A stretch of DNA of 64,000 nt. Source: Comamonadaceae bacterium (lineage in GTDB: Bacteria; Pseudomonadota; Gammaproteobacteria; Burkholderiales; Burkholderiaceae_C). The position numbers were made by a program, and so were the translations under genes. The notes under the pieces are model-generated. The model saw nothing but the letters and a program-made list of their open reading frames with translations, made no database searches and was not told the origin of the DNA. This document shows positions 27,925-37,710 of the stretch, in pieces. How positions within the stretch are numbered: the stretch's first letter is position 1; each line of letters starts with the position of its first letter. The DNA is taken from contig CANFOS010000001.1 in NCBI GenBank assembly GCA_947448735.1, forward strand, positions 1 through 64,000, given 5' to 3'.

Positions 27925-29184
27925 ATGACGACCTCTGCCCTGTCCCCCAAACGCGAGCTATGGCTGCTCGTCACCCTGGCGGGCATTCAGTTCACCCACA
28001 TCGTGGACTTCATGGTCATGATGCCGCTGGGCCCGCAGTTCACCAAGCTCTTCAAAATCACCGACGGGCAATTTGGTTTATTGGTGTCGGCCTACACCTT
28101 TGCAGCAGGCGCGTCAGGCTTGCTGGCATCGCTGTACGTCGACAGGTTTGGGCGTAAAAAACTGCTCCTGAGCCTGTATGTCCTGTTTGGCTTGGCCACG
28201 CTGGCCTGCGGCCTGGCACCAAGCTATGACACCCTGATGCTGGCCCGTGTGGCAGCGGGTGCTTTTGGTGGCGTGCTGATGGCGCTGTCGCAAACCATCA
28301 TTGCCGACGTGGTTCCGTTTGAACGGCGCGGCCGTGCGATGGGCATTGTGATGTCATCTTTCTCAGCCGCTACCGTGGCGGGCGTGCCGGGAAGTCTGTT
28401 TCTGGCAGCGCACTTTGGCTGGCATGCGCCGTTTTTTGCCATTGCGGGTGTCTGTGCGGCGCTTGCCATGGGCGCGTGGGCAACACTGCCGCCACTGGCC
28501 GGGCACTTGCAAAGCGAGCCCCAGTCGCCGCTTGCCAACATCATCACTGTGCTGAAAGACCGCAACCACCAAAAGGCGTTTGTCTTTACCGCGCTGCTGA
28601 TAGGTGCAGGCTTTACGCTTTTCCCCTACATCACGATTTTCCTGACCGCCAACGCTGGTTTTACCGTTCAGCAAGTACCGTTTGTTTACCTGTGCGGCGG
28701 TGCGGTCACGCTGTTCACCGCGCGCTGGATTGGGCGGCTCAGCGACTCGATGGGCAAGGCGAAAATATTCCGCATCATGGCTTTGCTCACCATCGTGCCC
28801 CTGCTGTTGCTGCCGCAAAGTGCTCCCTTTGGTCTGTACACGGTGCTGGTGGTGACGACCTGCATGTTCGTGGGCATGAATGGCCGCAATATTCCGGGCA
28901 TGGCGCTGGTCACCAGCGCCGCCAACCCAAAGCTGCGCGGCACTTTCATGGCGCTGAATTCGTCGGTGCAATCAGCCGCCATGGGCGTGGCCGCTTTTGT
29001 AGGCGGCCACATCATCAGCCGCGATGCGCAGGGGCTGGTGCAGCACTTCTGGGTCAACGCACTTTTGGGCGTGGTGGCCAGTTTGCTCAGTGTGGTGCTG
29101 GTGGGGCGCCTGAAGCTGCATGGTGCCGCGCCGGCGGTTGCCGTGCTTGCCGCCAGTCCGGTCGACGCAGCCAGAATCGGCTGA
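27925..29184 (+). CDS. MFS transporter (DHA1-like drug/sugar efflux type)
   Basis: A major facilitator permease of 419 aa with 12 predicted membrane segments. The start is ATG at 27925; the frame is open back to a GTG at 27862. The loop 2-3 signature is present as YVDRFGRKKLL, and PFERRGRAMGIVMSS marks the next conserved loop. The first segment (FTHIVDFMVMMPLGPQF) resembles the Bcr/CflA and AraJ group. It lies 27 bases before frmA in the same direction, but a role in formaldehyde stress is not implied by the family. Confidence 0.85.
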   Translation: MTTSALSPKRELWLLVTLAGIQFTHIVDFMVMMPLGPQFTKLFKITDGQFGLLVSAYTFAAGASGLLASLYVDRFGRKKLLLSLYVLFGLATLACGLAPSYDTLMLARVAAGAFGGVLMALSQTIIADVVPFERRGRAMGIVMSSFSAATVAGVPGSLFLAAHFGWHAPFFAIAGVCAALAMGAWATLPPLAGHLQSEPQSPLANIITVLKDRNHQKAFVFTALLIGAGFTLFPYITIFLTANAGFTVQQVPFVYLCGGAVTLFTARWIGRLSDSMGKAKIFRIMALLTIVPLLLLPQSAPFGLYTVLVVTTCMFVGMNGRNIPGMALVTSAANPKLRGTFMALNSSVQSAAMGVAAFVGGHIISRDAQGLVQHFWVNALLGVVASLLSVVLVGRLKLHGAAPAVAVLAASPVDAARIG

Positions 29185-29211
29185 TTTTTCTCACCTTTTT
29201 GGATAAACACC

Positions 29212-30318
29212 ATGAGAACAAAAGCCGCCGTCGCCTGGCAATCGGGCCACCCCCTGAGCATCGAAACCGTTGACCTGGACGGCCCGCGCTACGGCGAGGT
29301 GCTGGTTGAAATCAAAGCCACCGGCATTTGCCATACCGACTACTACACCCTGTCGGGCGCTGACCCGGAAGGTATTTTTCCGGCCATTCTGGGCCACGAA
29401 GGCGCAGGAATTGTGGTGGATGTCGGCCCTGGTGTGACAACATTAAAAAAAGGCGACCACGTCATTCCGCTGTACACCCCGGAATGCCGTCAGTGCAAGT
29501 TTTGCCTGTCGCGCAAAACCAATTTGTGCCAGCTGATTAGAGGCACGCAAGGCAAGGGCCTGATGCCCGACGCCACCAGCCGTTTCAGCCTGGACGGTAA
29601 GCCAATTTTTCATTACATGGGCACATCCACCTTCAGCAACTACACCGTAGCGCCTGAAATCTCGCTGGCGAAAATCCGCGAAGACGCGCCCTTTGACAAG
29701 GTTTGCTACATCGGCTGTGGTGTCACGACCGGCATTGGCGCGGTGCTGTTCACGGCCAAGGTAGAAGCCGGCGCGAATGTCGTTGTGTTTGGTTTGGGCG
29801 GTATTGGCCTGAACGTCATACAGGGCGCCAAGATGGTGGGTGCCGACAAAATCATCGGCGTGGATATCAACCCGGCCAGGCAAGAGATGGCGCGCAAGTT
29901 TGGCATGACCCACTTCATCAATCCGAATGAAGTTGACAACGTTGTCGATGCCATCGTGCAGTTGACCGATGGTGGCGCAGACTACAGCTTTGAATGCATT
30001 GGCAACACCAAGGTGATGCGCCAGGCGCTTGAATGCACGCACAAAGGCTGGGGTCGCAGCATCATCATCGGTGTGGCTGAGGCCGGCGCTGAAATTTCCA
30101 CCCGCCCCTTCCAGCTCGTCACCGGTCGCAAGTGGGAAGGCTCGGCCTTCGGTGGCGCACGTGGCCGCACCGACGTGCCGAGAATTGTGGACTGGTACAT
30201 GGAAGGCAAGATCAACATCGACGACCTGATCACCCACACCATGCCCCTGGCTGACATCAACAAGGGCTTTGACCTGATGAAGAGCGGCGAGTCCATCCGC
30301 GGTGTGGTCTTGTATTGA
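29212..30318 (+). CDS. frmA: S-(hydroxymethyl)glutathione dehydrogenase (class III alcohol dehydrogenase)
   Basis: A zinc alcohol dehydrogenase of 368 aa that oxidises the formaldehyde-glutathione adduct to S-formylglutathione with NAD. Catalytic zinc ligands lie in TGICHTDYY and GHEGAG and in IGCGVTTG; structural zinc Cys residues are in PECRQCKFC and NLC; the NAD site is [11 protein letters not shown]. The partner hydrolase follows immediately. Confidence 0.96.
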   Translation: MRTKAAVAWQSGHPLSIETVDLDGPRYGEVLVEIKATGICHTDYYTLSGADPEGIFPAILGHEGAGIVVDVGPGVTTLKKGDHVIPLYTPECRQCKFCLSRKTNLCQLIRGTQGKGLMPDATSRFSLDGKPIFHYMGTSTFSNYTVAPEISLAKIREDAPFDKVCYIGCGVTTGIGAVLFTAKVEAGANVVVFGLGGIGLNVIQGAKMVGADKIIGVDINPARQEMARKFGMTHFINPNEVDNVVDAIVQLTDGGADYSFECIGNTKVMRQALECTHKGWGRSIIIGVAEAGAEISTRPFQLVTGRKWEGSAFGGARGRTDVPRIVDWYMEGKINIDDLITHTMPLADINKGFDLMKSGESIRGVVLY

Positions 30319-30323
30319 ACAAT

Positions 30324-31193
30324 ATGGAATTGCTCAGCGAACACGGCTGCTTTGGTGGGCTGCAGCGCTTTTACAGGCACGACTCGAAAGAAATCGGCTT
30401 GCCGATGCGCTTTTCAGTCTTTTTGCCGCCCTCAGCAGCACATCACTCTGCACATGACCCCGCGCACAGCCCAGCGCCTGCCCTGCTTTTTTTAGCGGGT
30501 CTGACCTGCAACGAAGAAACCTTCATGATCAAAGCAGGAGCCCAGCGCCTGGCAGCCGAGCTGGGCCTGGCCCTGATTGCCCCTGACACCAGCCCACGCG
30601 GTGCCAATCTGCCCGGTGAATCTGGCAGCTGGGACTTTGGTGTGGGTGCCGGGTTCTACATCGACGCCACACAGGCGCCGTGGGCCAAACACTGGCGCAT
30701 GGAAAGCTATATCACCCAAGAGTTGCTGCCGCTGGTCACGAGCACGCTGCCCATCAATGCAGCCAGGGTTGGCATCTTTGGCCATTCGATGGGTGGACAT
30801 GGCGCACTGACGCTGGCGCTCAAATATCCTGGGCTATTCAAGTCGGTCTCGGCTTTTGCGCCCATTTGCGCGCCTTCGCATTGCCCTTGGGGCCAGAAAG
30901 CATTCACAGGCTACTTGGGCGCAGAGGAATCAAGCTGGGCAGCGCACGACGCCACGGCGCTGATGGGCCAACACACTGCTGCGCCCTACCCCGGCGGCAT
31001 CCTGATTGACCAGGGCTTGGCCGATAAATTTCTGGCCGAGCAACTGCACCCGCACCTGTTTGAAGCTGCCTGCGCATCGGCAAGCCAGCCGCTCAGCCTG
31101 CGCCAGCATGCGGGCTATGACCACGGTTATTACTTCATCGCCAGTTTTATGGCCGATCACTTGCAACACCACGCTCAGCAGCTAGCCCACTGA
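30324..31193 (+). CDS. fghA: S-formylglutathione hydrolase
   Basis: An esterase-D-type alpha/beta hydrolase of 289 aa that releases formate and glutathione, completing formaldehyde detoxification begun by frmA. The nucleophile lies in FGHSMGGHGAL (Ser), the oxyanion region in LAGLTCNEETF, and the catalytic His in YDHGYYF. The ATG at 30324 gives the usual MELLSEH start; a TTG at 30315 overlapping the frmA stop is the alternative. Confidence 0.95.
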   Translation: MELLSEHGCFGGLQRFYRHDSKEIGLPMRFSVFLPPSAAHHSAHDPAHSPAPALLFLAGLTCNEETFMIKAGAQRLAAELGLALIAPDTSPRGANLPGESGSWDFGVGAGFYIDATQAPWAKHWRMESYITQELLPLVTSTLPINAARVGIFGHSMGGHGALTLALKYPGLFKSVSAFAPICAPSHCPWGQKAFTGYLGAEESSWAAHDATALMGQHTAAPYPGGILIDQGLADKFLAEQLHPHLFEAACASASQPLSLRQHAGYDHGYYFIASFMADHLQHHAQQLAH

Positions 31194-31215
31194 TTGCCAG
31201 ACGCAGGCACAAGCC

Positions 31216-31232
31216 GCTATTTAATTTATAGC
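31216..31232. repeat. 17-bp dispersed hairpin, copy 5
   Basis: GCTATTTAATTTATAGC followed by TGCTTGCGCACG, between fghA and the next hydrolase. This is the fullest form, with the TGCTTGCGC flank also partly seen in copy 4. Confidence 0.8.
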
Positions 31233-31365
31233 TGCTTGCGCACGTATTTATTGGTCTGAGGCGTTTCTTGATAGGGTAGAAAGTAAAAGAATAGGGTTAT
31301 CAGCATCCTTTCCTACAGAAAAAGGGCAGCTCAACTGCTACGTGGCCTTGACCGGCTTGTGTGTA

Positions 31366-32253
31366 ATGAAAAGCATGCAGCCAACTGTTCAAGCGCCCAA
31401 GCCTTCGTTCTTTTCAACGCATTTTTCGGCCATCTGGCACTGGCTTGACGCCGTGCTGTCACCCACCGCCATGCCGCCAGGGCCTCAACCTGTTGATTAC
31501 GGCCTGCAGGCCAGCGCCGTGCGCATACCCGCAGCCGATGGCTTGCAATTGTTTGGCTGGTATGCAGCGTCAAGCCTGTCAGGCCCACGCCCGGCGGCGG
31601 TGCTGCTGCACGGCTGGGGCGGCAACGCCAGCAACTTGCTGCCCGCCGCTAAAACCCTGCACGACGCCGGGTACGCGGTGCTTTTGGTCGAAGCGCGCAA
31701 CCACGGCCGCAGCGACCACGAAGGGCACTCGTCCCTGCCCCGCTTTGCACAAGACCTGGACAGCGCTATCGACTGGCTGGCCGCGCAGCCGGGCGCAGAC
31801 GCAGGTGCACTGGTGGCACTGGGCCATTCGGTGGGAGCCGCGGCGGCGCTGCTGTCAGCATCACGCCGCAGCGACCTGGCCGCCGTCGTCAGCGTGTCCA
31901 GCTTTGCCCACCCCGAACAGCTCATGCAGCGCTGGCTGGCCCAGCGGCGTGTGCCCTACTGGCCGATGGGATGGATGGTGAACCGCTACCTGGAGCGAAT
32001 CATCGGTGCGCGCTTTGACGACATCGCCCCCGTCAATACCGTGGCGAAATCGAGTTGCCCGATCTTGCTGATCCACGGCCTGCAAGACACCACCGTCCCC
32101 GTGATGGACGCGCGCCGCATCTGGCAAAACCGCAGCATGGCTCAAGCCACCCTGATTGAATGCGAGGGCACGCACGATGCTTTTGACGACGCGCACGCTG
32201 TCACACGGCAGATTCTGAACTTTTTAGGCCCAGTGGTGCGATCACGTGTTTGA
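31366..32253 (+). CDS. Alpha/beta hydrolase
   Basis: A hydrolase of 295 aa from the ATG at 31366 (GTG at 31342 and ATG at 31375 are alternatives). Features: VLLHGWGGNASN oxyanion loop, ALGHSVGAAAA with the nucleophilic Ser, LIHGLQDTTVPV with the acid, and GTHDAF with the His. It resembles the BAAT/DLH-like serine esterases of unknown substrate. It has no signal peptide and is probably monocistronic. Confidence 0.8.
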   Translation: MKSMQPTVQAPKPSFFSTHFSAIWHWLDAVLSPTAMPPGPQPVDYGLQASAVRIPAADGLQLFGWYAASSLSGPRPAAVLLHGWGGNASNLLPAAKTLHDAGYAVLLVEARNHGRSDHEGHSSLPRFAQDLDSAIDWLAAQPGADAGALVALGHSVGAAAALLSASRRSDLAAVVSVSSFAHPEQLMQRWLAQRRVPYWPMGWMVNRYLERIIGARFDDIAPVNTVAKSSCPILLIHGLQDTTVPVMDARRIWQNRSMAQATLIECEGTHDAFDDAHAVTRQILNFLGPVVRSRV

Positions 32254-32272
32254 GTTGTTTGTGCATGGACAC

Positions 32273-32289
32273 GCTATTTGACGAATAGC
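32273..32289. repeat. 17-bp dispersed hairpin, copy 6
   Basis: GCTATTTGACGAATAGC, 19 bases after the hydrolase stop, in a 185-base gap otherwise without recognised features. Confidence 0.7.
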
Positions 32290-32438
32290 AAAGCCATCGC
32301 AAAAACCATTTCGGCAAATCAGGCGGTACGGCCACAAAGCGAAGAAAACGGGGACTCAACTTTCGACGCGCACGGCACAAGACATCCACCAGCCAGACCA
32401 GACATCAAATCGTCACCCAAGCCTGTCATGATGCGCGT

Positions 32439-33542
32439 ATGCCGCATCCGCCTCCCATCGTCCAGCGCGCGAGCCTTCACACCAGCAAGATCCTGACTCT
32501 GGCAGGCACACAGGACACCACCGCCACTTTTGCCGAACACGAGGAGCTCAAATCGATTTTGCGGGCGGGCTTGGGGCAATTTGAGATTCAATCGGTGTGT
32601 GAGGTGCAGGCGCGGCGCGCGCCTTTTCCGGTTTTTCCCATCCTGACAGCCAGCATCGGCTCAAGCGACCCCCAGGCGCCGGTTGTTGGTTTTTTCGGTG
32701 GCATTCACGGCCTGGAGCGGATCGGCACGCAGGTCATCCTGCATTACATGCGAGCGCTGCTTTTCAGGCTGGAATGGGACGAGCTTTTGCATCAGCAGCT
32801 GCAAAAGGTTCGTCTGGTTTTCATGCCCATCGTCAACCCGGGCGGCATGTGGGCGCACAAGCGGGCCAACCCGAACGGTGTCGATCTGATGCGCAACGCG
32901 CCGCAACGGTCTGAAGGCCGCGTGCCATTTCTGGCTGGCGGGCAAACCATCAGCTCACTTTTGCCGTGGTACTGCGGCAGGCCCGGTGCGCCCATGCAGG
33001 CTGAAAGTGCAGCGCTGCTTGCGGTTGTCAGCGAGCAACTGGCCAGTCACCCCTTCAGCCTGGCGCTGGACTGTCACTCAGGCTACGGGTTTGACGACAG
33101 CATCTGGTTTCCGTATGCCAAAACGCGGCGCATGATGGCGCACCTGCCAGAAATGTTTGCCCTGAAAACCATGCTGGAGCAATCGCATCCGCATCACAGC
33201 TACAGCTTTGAGCCACAAAGCAACCAGTACTTGTTGCATGGTGATTTATGGGACCATGCCTATGACACATCCCCTGCAGGCCACGTTTTTTTGCCCATGA
33301 CGCTGGAGCTGGGCTCGTGGTTGTGGATTCGAAAAAATCCGCGCCAACTGTTTTCTCGCCATGGCATGTTCAACCCGATCAAGGCACACCGCATCAAACG
33401 CGTGCTGCGTCGCCATGCGGACTTGCTGGACTTTTTAACCCGTGCTGCCTTTGCTGCGCCGCGCTGGCTGCCGCCTGAAGAACGCAGGGCCGAGCTGCAG
33501 CAACTGGCGATGGCCTACTGGCGACCAAGGCGGGTGGTATGA
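32439..33542 (+). CDS. M14-family zinc carboxypeptidase-like protein
   Basis: A protein of 367 aa with the M14 metallopeptidase layout: zinc ligands in GGIHGLERIG (His, Glu), NPGG and NPNGVDLMRN in the substrate-binding loop, the third zinc His in LDCHSGYG, and the catalytic Glu region in MTLELGSW. It has no signal peptide, so a cytoplasmic substrate is likely, for example a peptidoglycan fragment or succinylated/amide compound. Its stop overlaps the next gene by 4 bases. Confidence 0.83.
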   Translation: MPHPPPIVQRASLHTSKILTLAGTQDTTATFAEHEELKSILRAGLGQFEIQSVCEVQARRAPFPVFPILTASIGSSDPQAPVVGFFGGIHGLERIGTQVILHYMRALLFRLEWDELLHQQLQKVRLVFMPIVNPGGMWAHKRANPNGVDLMRNAPQRSEGRVPFLAGGQTISSLLPWYCGRPGAPMQAESAALLAVVSEQLASHPFSLALDCHSGYGFDDSIWFPYAKTRRMMAHLPEMFALKTMLEQSHPHHSYSFEPQSNQYLLHGDLWDHAYDTSPAGHVFLPMTLELGSWLWIRKNPRQLFSRHGMFNPIKAHRIKRVLRRHADLLDFLTRAAFAAPRWLPPEERRAELQQLAMAYWRPRRVV

Positions 33543-34306
33543 CGGCGGCGGTGAATTGGGTTTTTCTACGCGGCTTGACGCGCGAGGCGCGGCACTGGTG
33601 CGGCTTTGCGGCTCAGTTTGAAGCGCGCCTTGCACCCAGCCAGGTCACGACGCTTGACCTGCCGGGCAACGGTGAATTTCATGCACAAACATCGCCTTTG
33701 CGCGTAGAGAGCATTGTCGCGTTTGCGCGGCAGCAGTTGTTGGCTCAAGGTATCAAGCCGCCCTATGCCTTGCTGGGCATGTCTTTGGGCGGCATGGTGG
33801 CTACCAGCTGGGCACAGCGTTACCCAGATGAAATTAGCCACCTGGTACTCGTCAATACCAGCATGCGGCCCTACAGCAGCATCGTGCAGCGACTGCGGCC
33901 GGGCAACTGGCTGGCGCTGCTGGCTTTGGCTTGGCGTTGGGATGACCGTCAGTATGCTGAAAGCAGCATTCACCGAATCACCTGCAACCAGACTGCCCAG
34001 CGCGATGCTGACCTGAAAGACTGGCAGCAGATACGGCGCAGCGCCCCGGTGAGCAGCACCAACGCCTTGCGCCAGCTGATGGCTGCTGCGCGATTTGCCT
34101 GTGCGCCGAAAACGCCGCGCTGCCCTGCGCTGGTGTTGGCGTCCAGAGGCGACCGGCTGGTGAGCCCGCTTTGTTCTACCCGACTGTCTGACGCCTGGCA
34201 GGTGCGCCAGCAGGTTCATCCGTGGGCCGGGCATGACCTGCCGCACGATGATGGACCGTGGGTATGCGAGCGTGTAGCAGACTGGCTGGCGCTCTTAAAT
34301 ACGTAG
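33539..34306 (+). CDS. Alpha/beta hydrolase translationally coupled to the M14 peptidase
   Basis: A hydrolase of 255 aa whose ATG overlaps the previous stop (ATGA). Nucleophile elbow LLGMSLGGMVA, oxyanion region FLRGLTREARHW, acid in ASRGDRLVSP, and the His in WAGHDLPHDD are visible. It may act on a product of the preceding peptidase. The gene ends inside a copy of the dispersed 17-bp repeat, which supplies its last codons and TAG. Confidence 0.8.
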   Translation: MTAAVNWVFLRGLTREARHWCGFAAQFEARLAPSQVTTLDLPGNGEFHAQTSPLRVESIVAFARQQLLAQGIKPPYALLGMSLGGMVATSWAQRYPDEISHLVLVNTSMRPYSSIVQRLRPGNWLALLALAWRWDDRQYAESSIHRITCNQTAQRDADLKDWQQIRRSAPVSSTNALRQLMAAARFACAPKTPRCPALVLASRGDRLVSPLCSTRLSDAWQVRQQVHPWAGHDLPHDDGPWVCERVADWLALLNT

Positions 34307-34307
34307 C
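34291..34307. repeat. 17-bp dispersed hairpin, copy 7, overlapping a gene end
   Basis: GCTCTTAAATACGTAGC; read in frame it encodes the final Leu-Leu-Asn-Thr-like residues and the stop of the hydrolase gene, the only copy that enters a coding region here. Confidence 0.6.
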
Positions 34308-34438
34308 TACTAGTCCCCGTATCTGTTAGCCTGTAGCCCTAGAACATACCTCAAAAGGGTTTCTATGGACAAAACCTGTCTCTATCGCCCGTTGAGGCGA
34401 AAATTGAGCTCGTAAACAGGTAAATCAGTCGAACTCTC

Positions 34439-35203
34439 ATGGCCGTGACCGCTGCACAACACCCACTCACAACCTTGATGCATACCCCGTTGAACTCTTG
34501 GCTCGCGGCCTTAAGCCTGACTTTTTTGTGTTTCCTGTCAGCGACTGTCAGCGCGTCACCCAGCTTCAAAGACGACATGGCCCAGCGCACGCTGGCTTGC
34601 ACAGCCTGTCACGGCCCGCAAGGCCGCGCTGCGCCTGATGGCTACTACCCGCGGCTGGCGGGCAAGCCTGCCGGCTATTTGTACAACCAGCTCATCAACT
34701 TCCGCGAAGGCAAGCGCCACTACGCACTGATGACGCAGCTGATCGCCCCACTGACGGATGCCTACCTGATGGAGATGGCACAGCACTTCTCAAACCTTGA
34801 GCTGGCCTACCCCGCGCCTGAAAAATCCAATGCCAGCGCTACCACGCTGGCGCGCGGTCAACAACTGATTTTGCAGGGCGAGCCTGCGCGCGGCATACCG
34901 GCATGCGTGCAATGCCACGGCAGCGCCATGACAGGGGTGGCACCCAACGTACCCGGCCTGCTGGGCCTGCCGCGCGACTACCTGAACGCCCAACTGGGCG
35001 CCTGGAAAACCGGCAAGCGCCGCGCCCATGCGCCAGACTGCATGAAAGCTGTCGTAGCGTTGTTGTCAGACGACGACATCAACGCTGCCAGCAGTTATCT
35101 GGTGGCGCAGCCACTGCCTGCCAATACCAAGCCCGCCAGCAACGCCCCGCCCTTGGCATCAGGGCAAGCAGCCGTCACCTGCGGCAGCGCGGCCAAGCCA
35201 TGA
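34439..35203 (+). CDS. Di-haem c-type cytochrome (c553/c4-like)
   Basis: An exported electron carrier of 254 aa (ATG at 34478 would remove 13 residues and still leave a good signal peptide, MHTPLNSWLAALSLTFL to SASP). Two haem sites are visible, CTACHGPQG and CVQCHGSAM, with a Met-ligand pattern such as YALMTQLIAP. The architecture is a tandem class I pair as in cytochrome c4. The next gene starts in its stop codon, so the two cytochromes are made together. Confidence 0.87.
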   Translation: MAVTAAQHPLTTLMHTPLNSWLAALSLTFLCFLSATVSASPSFKDDMAQRTLACTACHGPQGRAAPDGYYPRLAGKPAGYLYNQLINFREGKRHYALMTQLIAPLTDAYLMEMAQHFSNLELAYPAPEKSNASATTLARGQQLILQGEPARGIPACVQCHGSAMTGVAPNVPGLLGLPRDYLNAQLGAWKTGKRRAHAPDCMKAVVALLSDDDINAASSYLVAQPLPANTKPASNAPPLASGQAAVTCGSAAKP

Positions 35204-36459
35204 GTCAATTGACCAAGGCACTCGCCGGCTTATGCGCCTTCCTGGCGGTTTTGGTTCTGGCGGTGTGGCTGTTGAACATACGCGGCAACTCGCTGATTGA
35301 ATCGCCTCTGGCGGCCACCAGCACTGTCGAGCGTGGCGCGTATCTGGCCCAGGTGGGCAACTGCGCGGGCTGCCACACCGCACGCGGCGCAAAGGCCTAT
35401 GCCGGAGGGCTGGCGATTGGTACCCCCTTTGGCAGCGTGTATGCGTCCAACCTGACACCCGACACAGCCACAGGTTTGGGCGGCTGGACGCGCGCCGAGT
35501 TCTGGCGTGCCATGCACCATGGCCGGTCCAAAGATGGGCGCTTGCTCTACCCGGCTTTCCCCTACACCAGCTACACGCTGATCACACGGGAAGATTCAGA
35601 CGCCCTGTTTGTGTATCTGAAAAGCCTGCCCGCCGTGAGGCAAGCCAACACACCGCCCACGCTGCGCTTTCCGTACGACTCGCAGCTGGCACTTGCTGTG
35701 TGGCGTACGCTTTTTTTCAGGCCCGGCAGTTATCAGGCAGACGCGACCCAAAGCACCGACTGGAACCGGGGCGCCTATCTGACCGAAGGCCTGGGCCATT
35801 GCAGCGCCTGCCATGCGGCGCGCAATGCACTGGGCGCCACCGATGGGCTGAACCTGGCAGGCGGGCTGATTCCCGTGCAAAACTGGTATGCGCCGTCTCT
35901 GGTTGCGCCGCACGAAGCAGGCTTGCAGGCCTGGCGCATCGAAGACATCAAAGCCTTGTTCAAAACAGGCATGACCGCGCAGGCATCGGTCAACGGTCCG
36001 ATGGCCGAGGTGGTGCTGGGCAGCACACAGCATTGGCGTGATGATGATTTGACGGCGATGGCGGTGTACTTGAAGGCTTTGCCGGCATCAACACCCGCGC
36101 GGCCGCCTGCCCTGGCTGGCCAAACAACAGAACACGGCAGCAAGCTGTATGAACAGCACTGCTCCGCATGCCATGGCGATGACGGCAAGGGCGTGCCAAA
36201 CGCCTATCCTGCGCTTGCGGGTAACCGGGCAGTGGTGATGCCGCAAGCGGCCAACCTGGTGCAAATGACGCTCAACGGCGGCTACGCACCTGCCACTGCG
36301 GGCAACCCGCGTCCCTTTGGCATGCCGCCCTTTGTGCTGGTGCTCAATGACAGCGACACCGCAGCCGTGTTGACGCATATTCGCAGCAGCTGGGGCAACC
36401 AGGCGGGGAGCGTGTCAGCCTTTGATGTGGGCCGAATTCGGGACAACGGCGCAAAATAA
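35200..36459 (+). CDS. Membrane-anchored tri-haem c-type cytochrome, alcohol/gluconate dehydrogenase subunit type
   Basis: A protein of 419 aa starting at ATG 35200 (overlapping TGA). An N-terminal hydrophobic helix (ALAGLCAFLAVLVLAVWLL) anchors it; three haem motifs follow, CAGCHTARG, CSACHAARN and CSACHGDDG. This three-domain layout is that of the cytochrome subunits of membrane alcohol and sugar-acid dehydrogenases, which pass electrons to ubiquinone or an oxidase. No dehydrogenase partner lies beside it. The longer upstream open frame through the previous gene is a shadow. Confidence 0.88.
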   Translation: MSQLTKALAGLCAFLAVLVLAVWLLNIRGNSLIESPLAATSTVERGAYLAQVGNCAGCHTARGAKAYAGGLAIGTPFGSVYASNLTPDTATGLGGWTRAEFWRAMHHGRSKDGRLLYPAFPYTSYTLITREDSDALFVYLKSLPAVRQANTPPTLRFPYDSQLALAVWRTLFFRPGSYQADATQSTDWNRGAYLTEGLGHCSACHAARNALGATDGLNLAGGLIPVQNWYAPSLVAPHEAGLQAWRIEDIKALFKTGMTAQASVNGPMAEVVLGSTQHWRDDDLTAMAVYLKALPASTPARPPALAGQTTEHGSKLYEQHCSACHGDDGKGVPNAYPALAGNRAVVMPQAANLVQMTLNGGYAPATAGNPRPFGMPPFVLVLNDSDTAAVLTHIRSSWGNQAGSVSAFDVGRIRDNGAK

Positions 36460-36480
36460 ATCGCTGTTGTCAGAAGCGTT

Positions 36481-37710
36481 TTAAACCATCCGGTCACGCC
36501 GCGACAGTGACGGAAACCATTTGAACCAGAGCGCCGCAACCAGCAGCGTGCCCACGCCGCCCGCCACCACAGAGCCCACCGGCCCCATCAGTGCAGCCGT
36601 GGCGCCGGACTCAAATTCGCCCAGCTGATTGGACGCACCAATAAACACCGAATTGATGGCACTCACCCTGCCGCGCATCTCGTTCGGGGTTTCAAGCTGT
36701 ACCAATGTTTGCCGCACCACCACACTGACCATGTCGGCCCCACCCGACACCACCAGCGCGACCAGCGACAACAAAAAATGGGTCGACACACCGAACACCA
36801 GCATGCACACACCGTATAAAGCCACCGCTGCCAGCATGGTGTGACCCACGCGCCGCCTCAGTGGCCAGCGTGTCAGCACCACCGCCACCATCACAGCGCC
36901 CAGTGCAGGAGCCGAACGCAGCAGCCCCAGCCCCCAAGGGCCCACATGCAGAATGTCTTTGGCAAACATCGGCAGCAGCGCTGTCGCCCCGCCGAGCAGC
37001 ACCGCAAACAGGTCCAGCGACACGGCACCCAGCATGGCCTTGTTGCGCCACACAAACTCGGCTCCCGCCAGCATCGTGCGCACGGTCACCTTCTCGCTCG
37101 GCGCGGGGTCATGGTCGTAGCGCACCAGACCAATCAGCACAGTGGCCAGCACAAATAGCGCGGCACAAGCCGAATACACCGCCGTAGCACCCGCCACAAA
37201 AATCAGGCCGCCCAGCGCAGGCCCGGCCACCACAGCCGCCTGGTTGCCACCCGAGCCGAAAGCCATGGCACGCGGCAGCATGGCAGGCGGCACCAGCACG
37301 GGCGTCAAGGCCTGCTGCGCCGGCATTTGAAAAGCCCTGGCCGCACCCAGCAGCACCGACAGCCCCAACAGCAATTCGCGTGAGATCCATGGCGCCGGCG
37401 AACCCCAACCGAGATTAGCGGCTACCAATACTGCAGCACACAACGCCTGCAAGGCAAAACAGACCGCCACAATGCGGCCCCGGTGCAGGCGGTCGGCCAA
37501 ATGCCCGGCTACCAGCGTCAGCAAAAGTGCAGGCAAGAACTGGTACAAGCCGACCAGCCCCAGGTCCCAGGCGCTGGCGGTGAGCTCGTACATCTGCCAC
37601 CCCACGGCCACCATCAGCATTTGCGAGCCCATGGTGCCTGACAGCCTGGCAAACCACAGGCGCAGGTAGCTTGGGAGTGGGGGGAGTTGTTTAAAAGTAT
37701 CGTTGGGCAT
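36481..37710 (-). CDS. MFS transporter, enterobactin-exporter (EntS)-like
   Basis: A permease of 409 aa from the ATG at 37710 with 12 hydrophobic segments. Early block FARLSGTMGSQMLMVAVGWQ and loop motif GHLADRLHRGRIV, and later VRQTLVQLETPNEMRGRVSA, fit the MFS_3/EntS subfamily. The substrate is unknown; no siderophore genes are nearby. It is divergent from ndh and convergent with the cytochrome gene (21 bases). Confidence 0.82.
   Translation of the reverse strand: MPNDTFKQLPPLPSYLRLWFARLSGTMGSQMLMVAVGWQMYELTASAWDLGLVGLYQFLPALLLTLVAGHLADRLHRGRIVAVCFALQALCAAVLVAANLGWGSPAPWISRELLLGLSVLLGAARAFQMPAQQALTPVLVPPAMLPRAMAFGSGGNQAAVVAGPALGGLIFVAGATAVYSACAALFVLATVLIGLVRYDHDPAPSEKVTVRTMLAGAEFVWRNKAMLGAVSLDLFAVLLGGATALLPMFAKDILHVGPWGLGLLRSAPALGAVMVAVVLTRWPLRRRVGHTMLAAVALYGVCMLVFGVSTHFLLSLVALVVSGGADMVSVVVRQTLVQLETPNEMRGRVSAINSVFIGASNQLGEFESGATAALMGPVGSVVAGGVGTLLVAALWFKWFPSLSRRDRMV

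Noticed and set aside
29443..30237. A 264-codon minus-strand frame opposite frmA
   Set aside because: frmA has every zinc and NAD motif; the antisense frame has none.
34903..35199. N-terminal extension of the tri-haem cytochrome frame
   Set aside because: It runs through the preceding cytochrome gene in another frame; the ATG at 35200 gives a proper membrane anchor.
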